This document shows positions 27,558-40,285 of a stretch of 64,000 nt of DNA, in pieces. Each line of letters opens with the position of its first letter. Position 1 is the stretch's first letter. The notes beneath the pieces are model-generated. The model worked only from the letters and a program-made list of their open reading frames with translations. It was not told the origin of the DNA and ran no database searches. This DNA comes from Eutreptiella sp. 'Long Island Sound 2002' (taxonomy: Eukaryota; Euglenozoa; Euglenophyceae; Eutreptiales; Eutreptiaceae). The position numbers and the translations under genes are program-made. The stretch lies in NCBI GenBank assembly GCA_964036045.1, contig OZ038380.1:65022591-65086590 (forward strand). Direction: 5' to 3'.

Positions 27558-30500
27558 TGAAGCGGTACCCAGAACCTATGGCCCATGGCCCGGAGGCCTG
27601 TGAGCCGTCACACCCGTTATGGCCCACAACCCGGAGGCCTGTGAGCCGTCACACCTGTGCGGGAGCCGTTGACACCGGCTGTCAGCGGGATATCCCTGTT
27701 CTCTAACCCGCGAAATCTGGAATCCGATTTCTAACCATTAAGTCGATGTGGAATTACCATAACTTTACTGTCTTGGTCGATTTGCGGTTAGAAATCGGTG
27801 AAATACCCGATTTCTACCGCAATTTCCAATTGTCGTGAAATCGCCGCAGTCGCGCCGCCTGTCGTCGCCTGTTCCGTGGACTGCATTAGATAATTCTGTA
27901 GAACGATCTTTCTTGAAGTTAAGACTGAAACAGTCTTCGAGTGATCCGCAATTTTTTCCTGGATATAACGGATCGCGTCCGAGATTTTTCCCAGAAAATC
28001 TGGGCAGCCGAAGGCGCTTTGAACCCCCAAGTGGAATAACAAGGGCTACGAGCGTTCAAGCGCCCAAGGACGAATCAACGTGCCTCATAGGCACTGTGTA
28101 TGAGGTTTTGCCCCCCATAGTCATAGGATGAGGCCAAAGGATCCCAACTCCATAGGCCCAAAGGGTTATTTATTTTGAGTGTTCTCCAAGAAGTGCGCTT
28201 TTTCACGTACTTGGCGTCCAAGTACGTGTAGAAGTATGTTGAGTTGGCATTTGCCCCACCCTTGCTTGCCTCTATATCCGGGGCATATCACTTGTCTTCC
28301 CCGGATAGTGCATATATGATCTCCATACATATATAGGTAATATATTTCGCGTGCATGCTAAAATTCGGCTTTCCGAAAGGAGGTCGATTTTCGACCAAAG
28401 CACTTGCATGCGTGTTAAGGGACCAGGGTTACATTAGAATATAGGCATACTTTGATTCTAGGCCACCAGGTTTGGTGTAGAAGGCGTGGGTAGGGTTGTA
28501 TGCCATATTTGGTGTCATATCGCGGGCCCATTTGGCGGGTGCACCATTCCGAGGCTAACCCGCAAATGGACCCCATATCGCACGAGGCCCTTCATTGTAC
28601 TCCTAACCAACACTCGCAAGCCTAACCTTCGTGAAGGAACGCTTGTGGAGCGCTCCCGAAGCGATGCGTTGCGAGCAAGGTGTGTTTCTTGCAATATTCC
28701 ATTTTTGCATGTGCCCACTTGGGAGGCAGCGCGCGCCACCTTCCAAAGCGCCCCAAATGGAGCACATATGTGGAATCGAAGGTCATTGGTGTCAAGTCAT
28801 TGTGTTTAAAACGATTGGTCGATAACTCAATCCAAGCCGAAGATATTATAATATATTTGTGTAGCTTTCAAGGCACTTTTGCGTGTCTTTTCGCCAATTT
28901 TGCTGTTTTTTGCCCGTCATGATGTCAAGTGGCGACCGTGTATCTCAAGGTTGCGCCCAATTGACATCATGACCCAATTATGTTATGAGGGTACATACTT
29001 CGTTGCCCAACATATCCCGGCGAACAACTCCTCTTGGGCTTGGCATACCGTGGCCGTCATGTTGGCGATTTGGGACCATCCTAAATCATGGGCTCACTTG
29101 GCGACCCTGCCATTCCCAAAACCGGAGGGGTTTGGGCAACGCCCAAAAGATATGTTGGACGCATATGACTTGATACGAATCCTATGGCACACTCCGGTCC
29201 AAGTCGGGCATGTGCTTCATTTGCCCCAACCATGAGTGTGCGCATTTTCGGCCATTTTGAGCAATTTTCCACATTTTCTGCCCGCCGTGCACCATGTTCA
29301 GCCCCCTCGTGCACGACAGACGCATGGACCAATGAACCATATATGACATGGGTGATATGTCTATTGGTCCCCATGGTTCGCACACCACGTGGGCGAAGCG
29401 GAGCAACCTTCGTCAAGGTGCTAGCCCAAGGTGAGTGTGGACGATTTTGCCATTTTGGCAGTTGTGGACCCAATTTGGATTGTCACCACGCCGAGTGGCA
29501 TGGAGATCCATGTGAACCAAGGGCATGGGAGTCTTTGTTGGACTCCCGGTGGATCGCATATGGAATGGCGGATCTGATCTTCAAGCCGGCGTGGAGATAT
29601 ATCATTGGGGATACCCCGAATTTTGGCCTATTTTGAGTAGCCAAAATGACCCCCTTTTGGGACCCCAATTTCACCCCCCCGGTGTGGTCAATTGGCGGCC
29701 CCATATCTCTATGCCCACGAGGAGCCCGGACCCAATTCCAAGTTGTACACGCAGATATGAGTCCTAGGTCCTGCCTCCTATCCTGTGAGCCATTGGCCTT
29801 GCCCTGGCCGGTCGAGCCACGCGTGGGAGGGACGCCAACTTTGGTGATTTTGGCATCATGACCCCACTTGATGAGCCTGTGGTGCCCTGATGCCGGGACC
29901 TCAGAGGGAACCAGGTTGGGTGAGGGCTCCAGAACGTTCGTACGCGAAGGGCATAGGGTCAGTTGCCTCGTCCCTACCTCTGGCGGGTCCAGACTAGGGG
30001 TCAATTTTGGAGATTTTTGAGCTGATATCAGTTTGGGCTGAAACAGCCCATTTTCAGCTACCAACTCCTAAGGGATAATGGCGGGGCCATATCTCTGGCT
30101 CAGAGAGGAGTTGGCACCTGCCGTTAAGGCAGCATGAGGGGGCCACTGTCGGTTAGCCTTGGAGCACCTTGGTTCCCAGGAACTTGCCTGTGGCTGGGCG
30201 AGACACCTCCCCTGTTGGCAGGGTTTCAGGGTCCGGACTGAGTAGGGCATGGGTTGTGTTTGAGCCCCCGCCCCTGCCAGCCACTGAGAGGGATGGACCT
30301 GGGATTGGGATACGAGTTGGGACTGAGTGTTTATTGTCCTGTGATGCCCTTGGCCAGTCCAGTCTTAACCCCATGTGTACATATCCTGATGTGTTGCTGT
30401 ACATACTTTTGTTCCCTTGTTTCAGAGTGGCAAGGGTCCTGAAACGCTTTGTCACATGACACGAGCGTGATGATGCCCCTGTGAGCGCAGTGCTTTGCCT

Positions 30501-30564
30501 GCCTGCTTGCTTGCGCGTGTCCACCGCAGCGTCCCGTGGCCAGGCCCCCCACGGGAACGCGTCA
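27558..30564 (+). repeat. A1 5' LTR
   Basis: 3,007 bp, TG...CA, matching 41770-44783 throughout with scattered substitutions. The first ~290 bp (GGCCCGGAGGCCTGTGAGCC repeated twice, then CCCTGTTCTCTAACCCG) and the last ~690 bp are shared with the A2 LTR; the 2-kb middle (about 27850-29870) is not. The middle is AT-rich with TATA-like stretches near 28310-28350. No credible gene inside. Confidence 0.92.
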
Positions 30565-30945
30565 AAAGCATTTCACCGCCGCGGGGTTACCCATCCCCCG
30601 CGTGCCACTCGGGACCACCCGAACCCCGAGCAGCGCAGCGCAGCAGCTCGCAGCTTGCAGCTCGCAGCGCAGCGCAGCGGCTCGCAGCGCCGCCCGGCAA
30701 CAGCGCCGAGTCCGTGAAGGAAGTGCAGGGAACGGAACTCCGACATCAACAAGTTCCTTCCGCCGACCAGCAAGGCCGCACTCCCAGCTACAGCAACCAC
30801 CTCCACAACCACCGGCCGACCAGCACCGGCCGCACTCCCAGTCCAGTGCTACGTCAACCGCTTCAACAACCACCACCAGGACCAGTCCGTTGAGCGGAAC
30901 GAGAGCCCACCAAGGACCTCAAGACCAAGTACGCCCCCCGCTGCC
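30565..30945 (+). other. A1 5' leader between LTR and gag
   Basis: Follows the LTR end with AAAGCATTTCACCGCCGCGG. No TGG-type tRNA primer-binding site is evident right after the LTR. A short CAG/GCAGC-rich low-complexity stretch lies at about 30635-30700. The equivalent region of A2 is 50116-50521. Confidence 0.6.
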
Positions 30946-33900
30946 ATGGTAAACTGGCAAGAAGCGGGCAAGACGTGGCCGCGGCCCCACCCCCATGCAG
31001 TGCGCCTACTGCGTGGGTTGCTGTGGGACCAGCACTACCGCCACAGCCACCCCCAGTGCGAAGGCGGCATGCCCGGGAGCTTCGAGCTCCGCGAGGACAT
31101 GGGCCCCGACCGCCTGCAGGCAGTGGAAGACTGGCTGCGGGTGGATGGATTCGCCCTCCGCTTCCGCCAGAGGCGCTGGAGGGTCTGGACCCGGCCGGAC
31201 AGGCCCGGCGAAGGGCTGCTCCCCGACGGGATTGAGGGGGACGAGAAGCCCAACGAGTACCCGTCGGGCGCCACGATCAATGTCTCTATGTGGGACATGA
31301 TCGAAAGGAAGTTTGCGGAGCTGGGGACCGAGCGCACGCTGCAGGGCAGCAGCAGCAGCACGTCTCCTGGGAAGGAGAAGCGGTCCGCCGGGGACAGGAA
31401 GCGGGACAGGAAGTGGCGGGAGTACCAGGAGTCCCTGGCCGCCGAAGCCGCCCAAGGCGCCAAGGGCGGAACCCCAGCCCCCAGTCCACAATGGGCCAGT
31501 GGCGGTCACCATCCCGGCCACACCACCCTTGGCGACTTCCTCCACATCGCCAAGCATGCCAAGGCCAAGCCCCGTCAGCTGCACCTGAGGGAGTCAGGCC
31601 CCAGCAGCGACGTGGAGTCGGCCCACCGCGGGAGGATGCCAGCCGACCAGGCCAGCTCCAGCAGCAGCGTCGCTCCCGACCAAAGGGACGTGGCGCGCGC
31701 CTGTGAGCGCGCCTGTGGGGTGCCCTGCAACCTTCGGGTTGCCCGGCAACAGGCCACGCAGCAGAACGCTGCCATGGAGGGCGCCGTCGGCATCGCCCAG
31801 CAGGAGGCTGCGGAGTGGGAGCATGGCATGGCCATCCACGCCTCGACCGTCGCGGCCATCGCGGCCGGTCTCACGGCTGCAGCCGCCCATGAGGCAGCGA
31901 CTGCCCAGGTCAACGGTGAGATGGCGGCAGCCGCCGAGGAAGCCCGCCTGACGCAGGAGGCCATTGCCTGCAAGGAGGCCGAGGTGAAGGCGCTGGAAGA
32001 GGCGCTGGCCCAAGAGAGGGCAAAGAAGGAGGCGGAGGAAAGGGCCCACGCCGAGGCAACGGCCAAGGCCCAGGCGGACGCCGCCAAGAAGGACGCCATC
32101 GAGGCCGCGCGACGGAAGGTCGCTGAGGAGAGGGCCAAGACGGAGGCGGAGCTGGCGGCGTTGGAAGCGGACAAGGCTCGGCTGCAGCAGGCCCGGGCAG
32201 CCGAGGCTGCTCGGGCCCGGGAGGAGGCCGAAGGGCGAGCTGCTGCAGCCACGGCCGCCGCAATGGCGGAGGCGGAGGCCAAGCTCTGCCGTGAGACTCC
32301 CCCGGGAGGATCCCGAGTGGAGACCCTTCGAAAGCTTTTCGAAGGGGACGCCTCCTCCAGGATGGCGCTGGATCCGGAGGAGGTGGACACGGGCAGCAGT
32401 GGGAGCAGTGGCCCCACTGCCTACCGACGCAGGAAGGGTAAGGGGAAGACCCCCGAGAGGTCACGGAGGCCAGCAGGCGGACACCGCCACGACAGTGACC
32501 CCTTCTTCACCGCCAGCGATGGGGATGAACGAGGCCGCCGACATCGCCGAGGAGTGGCTGGCGAAGGAGGCGGAGATGTCCCCATGGAGCCGGAAGGTGA
32601 GGATGAGTATCTCCCTCCTCCCTACCGGAGCTCGGAGTCTTCCGAGACAGAGACGCCTAGGTGGGGCGACATGGACGAGGATGACAACATGGACTTCGAC
32701 TAGACGAAGAAGCCCCCATCCTCGGACCCACCGAGGCGACCTGGCGGAGACCCACCGGGACCCCCTGGCGGAGGACCATCAGGACCCCCTGGAGGACGCC
32801 CACCAAGTGGACCCCCTGAAGGCGGACCTCCGGGCAGGGGAGGACCCCCTGGACCGGGCGGACGCGGCGGAGGCCCTCCTGGAGGACCCCCTGGGGACCC
32901 GGACGACCCACCAGGGAACGGCGACCCGGATGCCACCTGGCGGTGGATTGTCCACCTCCGCAGGAGGGTCCAGTCCCTCGAGCGCGAGGTAGACACGGGC
33001 AAGGGCGAGATGACTCGCAACGCCAGGGTTGCCGCAGGCGCACAGAGGGAGCTGGACATCGCCAAGATCGAGATGGTCAAGAGGGCCAGGGTCGCCACCG
33101 CCACCCAGAGGGAGCTGGACATCGCCAGGGGCGAGATCAGGCAGGTGAACAAGGTCATCAGCGGCCTGCAGCAGAGGTTGGACGTGCTGGAAGGGCGTGG
33201 GAGCGTCGGCAGCGACCACCCACCCCTGGAGTCTGGCTCGTCGGACGACGGCTGGGGACCCGGACCAGGTCCAGGCAGACCCCACGCCCCCAGCGGAGCC
33301 CCCACTAGTCGCCCCAGCGCCAGTGCCCCCTCTCTCAGCGCCCCCTCTCACCACAGCGCGGGCCGCCGCAACGAGCGCGTGCCGCCCGGCAGTGGCAGTG
33401 AGGAGTGGCGTGATGAGTGGCTCAGGGCGGATCACCACAACCGCCGTGCTCCACCGCGGACACCGGTACGCCCCCGACGCCCCGCACCAGCCCCAGAGCC
33501 AATCCCAATGGCTGGCGGACGTTATGGTGGACTCAGGGATGAGGTCCCCGGAGGAGACCTGGAGTGGGATATCGACGGAGGCGAGGAATACCTGGAGGAG
33601 TTCGGCATTAGCCCGCCGCGTGGTGTACGACGGGAGGCCGCTGAACGCAGCCGCCGGCGCCGTGATGAGGAGGCATACATGGAAGGAATACGGCCTGAAC
33701 ATCTGGGTTCAGCGTACATGGAGGAACCACGGCGTAGCCACACGGATAGCGGGGAGGAGATGGAAGTGGCGTCCTGGGAGTCCGTGGGAGAGGCCGATGG
33801 GAACCTCGGTCGACCTCGCGGCCGGCGTTCATGGTCTCTAAGGCCGCGGATGCTGCCGTGTGGGAAGACCTGAAGGACATCAAGCCCCCCATGTACGATG

Positions 33901-35309
33901 GCAACCTCCTCAACCTCGACCGCTTCTTGGAGAAGCTGGACGATTGGGGGGTGACCGTCACTGAGGACATGCATCCCGCTGATGCGGAGAAATATGTCTT
34001 CAGACGGTTCAGGTACCGCCTGCCGGAAGTGCTCCAAGAGCTATCCTTCGTGGCGACCAAGGAGGGGAAAATCAAGACCCTCAAGGAAGCCAAGAAGTGG
34101 CTCAACGAGCAGGAGCGGGTGGACGCTCCGCAGGTGGCTGCCAAGCGGTGGAAGTCCATCAAGCTTCAGCATGATGGACGGGAGATCCGCCTACGGGATT
34201 GGCGAGACTTCCGAGGGTAATACACCCTCTTCCGCCGCAACGTGGAGGACTGGAACCAGGGTGACGAGCAGGCTCGCCTGCTATCCATGCTGCCGGAAGC
34301 ATGGATCAGGAGGGTCACCAAGGGGGAAGCCAAGAGGGCCAGGTCCAACCACACGGTCAAGATGATGCTCCCCAAAGAGTATCATACGAACGTGGTGGCT
34401 TGGACGAGGAAGAACGTGGCCCGGGATGTCAAACGGCACTCCCTGCGGAACGCTCTCCTCATCACCGTCTCGGGCGATCGCGAGAAGACCGCGATGTGGC
34501 GCCTTGACGAGTGTGACGTGAGCGTCCAGACCATCCGTCTGCAGACCATCCCGGCGCGGCTGAGTTGGGACGAGATTCTGGAGTGGGTTGGAGAGGAGGT
34601 ACTCAAGGAGTACCGGAACCTCCACCACACCCGCGGGTTGAGGCCCGGCGACCGTGACGTCTACTACGTTGGCGAGGGACCTGGCGGGGAAGCTGCCATG
34701 TACCCAGCGGGAGCCGATGGCGATGAAGCTCTCGTCGACCATGAGGACGACGATGAGCCCGCCGAGATGGCCGTTTGTGCCTTCGTGGCTCACAACCTGA
34801 ACGCGGGGAGCAACCAGGGAAGCTGGAAGCCCCTGCAGCAGGGTTGGAAGAAGAAGGAGAAGAGGGACCCCCGCCGTATTGGCGACCCTCCGCTGTCCTT
34901 TGGGGAGTTCATAGAAGCTCACCCTCAGGGCTGTTTCGTGTGTTATGGGAGGAAGAAAGGCTTCAACCATGACCACCGAACATGCCCCATCCACCAGGCC
35001 GACACGGAGGCCTACAAGAAGGCGCACGGGTCGAAGAAGCGTGCGCCTGCGGGTATCCGGGAGGCCAAAGTGGAGGTGGACAAGGACGAGCTCTCCAAGC
35101 TGATGTCCTTGGGGACCGAGTTGGCCAAGGAGATCCAGGAGATCAAGAGGAACTGGGTCCCCAGGTCGGACAACAAGAACAAGGAGAACAAAGAGAACGA
35201 CCAGAACAAGGACAAGGACAAGAAGAGTAGGAATAGGGGAAAGAAGAAGGGTGTCAACGAGGTTGATGCGCAGGAAAATACCCCTACTTCCACAACCGAC
35301 GCCCCCTAG
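30946..35309 (+). pseudogene. A1 Gag, very long, broken by stops and one deletion
   Basis: Starts at ATG in gctgccATGG. Domain order: Trp/Arg-rich N-terminus (MVNWQEAGKTW), basic linker, Ala/Glu/Lys-rich coiled coil (roughly residues 250-450), acidic segment, Pro/Gly repeats (DPPGPPGG type), another heptad-like region (LEREVDTGKGEMT..LDIA repeated), an Arg-rich linker, a retrotransposon capsid domain (IKPPMYDGNLLNLDRFLEKL onward), a CFVCYGRKKGFNHDHRTC knuckle (near 34930-34985) and a Lys/Asn tail. Breaks compared with A2: TAG 32701-32703, a one-base deletion near 33771-33775, and TAA 34218-34220. The natural end is TAG at 35307-35309. Gag coats the RNA and forms the particle; the length (about 1,430 codons) is exceptional for Ty3/gypsy. 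Confidence 0.85.
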
Positions 35310-35318
35310 CGGAGCCCC
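35307..35318 (+). promoter_or_regulatory. A1 Gag-Pol UAG junction
   Basis: TAG CGG AGC CCC, with Pol continuing in the same frame without further stop. Same as A2 (54824-54835) and nearly the same as B (25764-25775). Probably the readthrough site that sets the Gag to Pol ratio. Confidence 0.6.
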
Positions 35319-36191
35319 TGCAGCCAAGGGCCCCAGCTAGGGCGGTCGCAGGATGGTGTCGTGGGAAGCGCCACACCATTTCAGTCGGGAGTCGATAAGC
35401 ACAAAGGGAATGCCGCGGGCGGAAGGCCCGGTCCGGCACCCAGTCGCGGTGGCGGGATGAGGGCAAGTGAAGGCACAAACCCTTGCACCCGTCCATCCTT
35501 CGCGACCAAGAATGTATTCGATGTGCTTCAAGATCTATCCGAGAGTATCAGAGGATCATCCAGACCGCAGCTGGATGCTGCAGATGGGCAGCCTGAGCCC
35601 ATTGTCCACGACCTGCACCAGTCGCTTGTTGAGCTTCTGGAACGGCCGGAGATCCTGAGTTTGCACGCCGTACGCCGAGTCGGGCGCGAGCGGCAGTTGC
35701 ACCTCAAGGTCCGTGCCTTATGCGGGGAAGTGCAGAAGGTCTTCGACGTGTTGGTCGACACTGGAGCTCAGGTCAGCTTGGTCAAGGCTGGCCTACTTCC
35801 GCCAGAGTGTTTGACCGACAGTCGGAAACCTGTCAGGCTGAAGGTGGCGAACGGCCAGTACATGGTGGGAGGCACGAAGGAAGCGGCCATTCAGCTGCAG
35901 TTCGTGAACCACCGTGAGCTGAGCCGCCCAGACCTTGGCAAGGAAATCGTCCTGCAAGGTCGCTTCTAAGAGGCCGAGATGGACTGGGACATGATCGTTG
36001 GGTACGACTTCATGATGGAGACGGACTCCGGCGTTCTCCCGGCCCAGGCCTCCATGACCCTGTACCAGGACGACCAGTTCTCGTGGCCTTTGTCACCTGA
36101 GCACCATGTGGAATGCCAATGGATCCACCTGGAACGTAATCAGCTCGAAGTAGCCGCGCTGGGCACTGAGCCAACTGGGCCAGCAAACTAG
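35310..36191 (+). pseudogene. A1 retropepsin region
   Basis: Aspartic protease that would cleave the polyproteins: DVLVDTGAQVSLV with the active-site DTGA codons at 35757-35768, a flap-like region and WDMIVGYDFM near the end. An upstream segment (QSLVELLERPEILSLHAV) precedes it. An in-frame TAA at 35967-35969 replaces a TAC of A2, so this copy is broken. The frame ends at TAG 36189-36191, which A2 shares (55706-55708). Confidence 0.87.
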
Positions 36192-37040
36192 GAGTACGGC
36201 GTAATGCCGGAAGTGGCGAGCCGAGTGGTTGCGGACCTGGGAGCTTCGGATCTGGCCCTGGATGCGTTCTCTTCAGGAACCTCCGCCCATCTTCGGGTTT
36301 GTGAGAAGTACTGGAGCGCCCAGGACTCCGCGGGGAAGAAGCACTGGGGTCCGCATCAGGGTTTGATGTGGATCCATTGCCCCCGAAGGGACATTCCAAG
36401 GGCGGTAGCGAAGATTCGCAAGGACCGCTCCAAGGCAGTGCTGGTTGTTCCTATGGGATGCACCGAGGAGGAAAGGACCCGACATTGGGTTGTCTCATTG
36501 ACCAACATGACCTTAAACAAGGTCGTCCTACCGGCTGGAGAGAGTGTCTATCAGGACGCTAAGGGACAGCCCATGCCACCCCAGAGATGGCCAACAGAAT
36601 TCCACTATGTGGATGGGGGCCTTGATCAGGCCGACACCACGGACTTCGTGTGTGTCAACCGCATCGTAGCGGAGCCCTGGCGGCAATGCTTTGCGGTTTC
36701 CCCTATTGACATCGGAGAATCGGAAGACCCCCTCACTGAAGAGGAGTTGGATCTGGTTCAGGGGTATATGGATCAGCCCTTTCACGACTGGGGAAGCCAG
36801 CGTGAGGGCAAGGGCCAGGACAAAGCCTGGTGGGAAGTGGACTCGATCGTCTCTGGTTCCTATGATGGGAACACTTTTGTAAAGAGGGTGCTGGACCACA
36901 TGTCCAGCCAGGACGAGCCAATCGGAGGCAACCCACCCACCTAAGGCGACCTATTCCGAGGCAAGACCAGGGATGGCCCTTTGGGCCACCTGGGAAGACC
37001 ACCTGAGCCGAAACCGAGTGGGGTCGCTACCCCTCAAGTA
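36192..37040 (+). pseudogene. A1 Dam-methyltransferase-like domain of Pol
   Basis: After the shared TAG the frame reads EYGVMPEVASRVV, then LALDAFSSGTSAHLRVCEKYW, a conserved WG, GLMWIHCPRRDIPRAVAKI and AVLVVPMG. This order matches phage-type N6-adenine methyltransferases, where an AS..N..C..YW block is followed by W-x-NPPY-xx-I and a LVP strand; here HCPR (36375-36386) replaces NPPY. A C-terminal part ends NPPT and meets a TAA at 36942-36944 (TAC in A2). Domains of this family are known in DIRS-type elements, located after RT; a position between protease and RT in a gypsy element is unusual. If the alignment is right the enzyme is catalytically dead and may serve in DNA binding. Confidence 0.6.
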
Positions 37041-38326
37041 AGCTCAGTGGTCCAGGTGCCCGGAAAAGCCAAGGCGGAGTCCGATGATTGCCCCAAGATC
37101 CAGGCATTGAGGGCCAGGCTGAAGCAGAAGTATGGTGATACCTTCTTCAGCGGAAAACCTGTGTTACCCCCACCGGTGCGCGGACCGTATGGCGAGGCCA
37201 AGATACGACTGAAGCAGGACCCCCGTGTGTATCGACACCGGGAGGTTGCCCTGAGGGGCGAGAGGAAAGAGGCCATCGAGAAGATCCTCCGTGACTTCAT
37301 CGAGAGAGGCTGGCTTGAGCCGTGCCACTCCGAATGGGCCTCTCCGTGCTTCGTCGTCCCCAAGAAGGTGGCCGGTGAGTGGCGGCTCGTGGTCGACTAC
37401 CGCGACCTAAACGCCCAAACGCAGCATGACAGCTATACGCTGCCCCTCATTGAGGACATGCTGCAAAAACAACACCGGCGGAGGATCTTCACGGTGATTG
37501 ACCTGAAACATGGTCATCATCAGATGCCTCTCGCCGAGGAGTCCCGTGCCTGCACAGCCATGAGCACTCCACTTGGACCTCTCCAGTGGAAGGTGATGCC
37601 CATGGGCGTTACCAACGGCAATGCGGCTTTTCAGCGGATGCTGGAGAACCTGCTTGAGCCGGTGCGTGACTGTGTGGACCCCTTCGTGGACGACGTGATC
37701 ATCGCGTCCGGGGACCCCAGTATGAGCTACGAGGAGCTCCTGGAGGCACATGAGAGGGACGTCACTCGAGTGCTGGACCTTCTGGTTCGGCACAAACTCA
37801 CGGGCAGCAGTGACAAGGCCACCATTGGGGTAAGCGAGGTGGTCTTCGCTGGCCACGTATTCGGGAACGGGCAGCAAAAGCCCATACCTGGCAAGGTGGC
37901 TGCGATCGAGCACTGAGAAAAGCCCAAAACGGTCTCTGAGCTACGGGCGTAATTGGGGTTCTGCAACTACTACTCGGGGTATATCAAGATGTATGCCGAG
38001 TATGCAGCCCCCATGACGACCATGCTCAAGGGCAACTGAGAGGAGACCAAGAAGGGGTCCAAGAAGGCTTTGCTCTGGAATGATGAGTCCGACCGTGCCT
38101 TTGAGGGGATGAAGCAGGCGCTGCTATCCGCAGTGGGTCTGCACCTCGTGGATCCTGACCGAGGGTTCGTCCTGCGCACTGATGCTTCTGACTACGCCGT
38201 TGGCGCTGTCTTGGAGCAGGTGCCTGACGATGGGAGGCACGTGCCGGTGGCCTTCTGGAGCCGAGTCCTGGCGGAGGCCAGAGACGGACGTGGACGCCCC
38301 TAGAAAAGGAAGCGTATGCCATCGTC
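37041..38326 (+). pseudogene. A1 reverse transcriptase and first part of RNase H
   Basis: Ty3/gypsy RT: an IERGWLEPCHSEWASP start, LVVDYRDLNAQT, FTVIDLKHGHHQMPL (the usual GYHQ reads GHHQ), TPLGPLQWKVMPMGVTNG and the catalytic FVDD at 37683-37694, then FAGHVFG and the connection. RNase H begins with LRTDASDYAVGAVLEQ. In-frame stops at 37914-37916 (TGA), 37950-37952 (TAA) and 38037-38039 (TGA), and a one-base deletion near 38273, all absent from A2, show loss of function. Confidence 0.9.
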
Positions 38327-40285
38327 ATGGCTCTCAGGAAATGGGCTGGGTACATAGCCCTCCATCCTGTTACCGTCTGCACCGACCATCAGAGTCTGCA
38401 GTCGTGGCACAAAGAGCACGTGGACACCCCCTCAGGTCCCGCCTCCCGACGGGCAAGATGGCATGAGACCTTGGCCAAGTTCGACCTCACGGTTGTGTAT
38501 GTTCCTGGCAAGGACAACACCGTGGCGGACTGTCTTAGTAGGTGGGCCTATCCCGCCAGCAAGGGCATGACGGATGTTTCTGCCCATGGCGATGAGGCTG
38601 AGACCGCTGAGGCCAAGAGGATCATTGAAATGGAGCGCCTGATGGAGGAGGAGGGTGTTAAATGCTTCGTCGTCATGGCTGCGGATGCCCCCCTCGGAAC
38701 GTGGATGGGCAGAGCGGTCAGAGTACTCGCCCCTGATGGAGCTGAGTCCGACAAGCACCTCTTCCCTGAATCTTGCCTCCAGGACGATTGGACCGACGAC
38801 TACGCCAAGTCTGAGGCCTTTGCGGCCGAGTATAGGGCTGTCACCGACCCTGATGACGGGCGGAAGTGGCCAAAGGGGCTGACCGAAGAGGATGGCAAGC
38901 TTTACCGGAACGGTAAGCTGCTGGTCCCGGAGTCCCGGGTGCTCGAGCTGTGTGAAGCTTGGCACCACCACATGATGCACCCAGGGGTCAAGAAGCATAC
39001 CCTGGACATGCAGCGCCGGTTCGAGATCGACCAGATCGGTCTCTACACCGCCATCAAGAAGGTCAGGAAGGGTTGCTCGGTCTGTCAGGCCTGCAATCCC
39101 GATAACCGGAACGTCAAGGGGGAAGCCCAATGGACTCCGGTTCCTGACCAGCCCATGGAGAGCGTGGCCATGGACGTCTTCTCCATGCCCGAAGTTCACA
39201 TTGGCAAGGAGACCTTTGACTGTGTGGTTCTTTGTGTGGATTGCCACAGTGGCTACGTAGTAGCCGTTCCGGCACGCAAAAAGGGGTTGCTTGCCAAGGA
39301 AGTGGCAGTCATGATGATTCGTCATTGGCGGACCGTCTTTGACATCCCCCGCACCATTTGCAGTGACGGAGGGCCCCAGTTTACTGGTGGCTGGTTCAAG
39401 GCCATGTGTTCCCTCATGGGAATACGTCATGCCAAAAGCGTCGCCTATCTCAGCCGGTCCAATGGCCGGGCTGAAGTGGCTGGACGGCAGCTGTTCGAGA
39501 AGCTGCGCAAGATTCACATCACCAATCCACGTCGGAACTGGTTTGAGGAGATGTGGCCTGCTTTGAAGGCCCATCATGACACCCCCACTCCGGGTGATTT
39601 GTCCCCTAACCAGATTCTGTTCGGCAAGGACCCCCTTGGTCGGGGACTTCCCTTGTCTGGTGATTGCATGGCCATGGATGCCAAGGAATTCTTCGCGTGG
39701 CAAGAGGCAACGGCGCGGGACATCCGCCAGCAGCTCGAGAAGGAGCATGCTGAGCGTCAGAAGTCCGCCCCGAGCTCAACAGCGCAAACGTTCAGGGTGG
39801 GAGACCCGGTGTGGGTGATCAGACCCCGCCCTATGGGCACCCACCGCACCAAAACCTGTTTCACACCCGGAGAGGTGGTCCGCAGGATTGGTGAGGACAC
39901 CTACCGCATCAAGGTGGGTCACGGACAGTTCCGGGAGCGCCACGAGAGTCAACTCCGTGTGCGGGAACCCGATCTCCGTGGCCAACATGTGTCCCTGGAC
40001 TACGCCGCACATGAGGCTGACTCAGACGACGATTATGCTGAGCAGGACGACTATACTGTCGAGAAGATCCTGGCCCAGCGTCCGAACGCCTCGGCACCCG
40101 GAGGCCTGGAGTTCGAGGTTCGTTGGCAAGGCTATGGGCCGTCCCACGACACCTGGGAACCCGTCTCCTCGTTCGTGCCGCGGATCAATACCCCCTTCAT
40201 GGACTACATCCGCAAGCACAAGACCAAGATCCATGTCTCGGACTTGGCAGCACTCACCCGGGCGATTGCAGCCAGGGGCGCCTGA
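38327..40285 (+). pseudogene. A1 RNase H end, integrase and chromodomain
   Basis: Uninterrupted 652-codon frame. It has the RNase H end (TDHQSLQSWHKEH), GKDNTVADCLSRW, the integrase HHCC zinc site (HHHMMHPG...CSVCQAC), a DDE core (AMDVFSMPEV; CSDGGPQFTG; NGRAEVAGRQL), a GPF/Y-like region (FRVGDPVWVIRPRPMG..RHESQLRV) and a chromodomain at about 40048-40170 (YTVEKIL, FEVRWQGYG, HDTWEPVSSF) with the aromatic/Trp positions kept. Chromodomains steer integration to marked chromatin. It is preceded by a frameshift, so this is the best preserved piece of a dead polyprotein. Confidence 0.92.

Noticed and set aside
27558-30564. Genes within the LTRs (several 100-190 codon frames, e.g. 29483-30064 minus)
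   Set aside because: They lie in LTR sequence, are altered between LTR copies, and have no recognisable domain.
38301-38303. TAG as a premature stop in A1 RNase H
   Set aside because: It is out of the original frame and follows a one-base deletion near 38273 when compared with A2.
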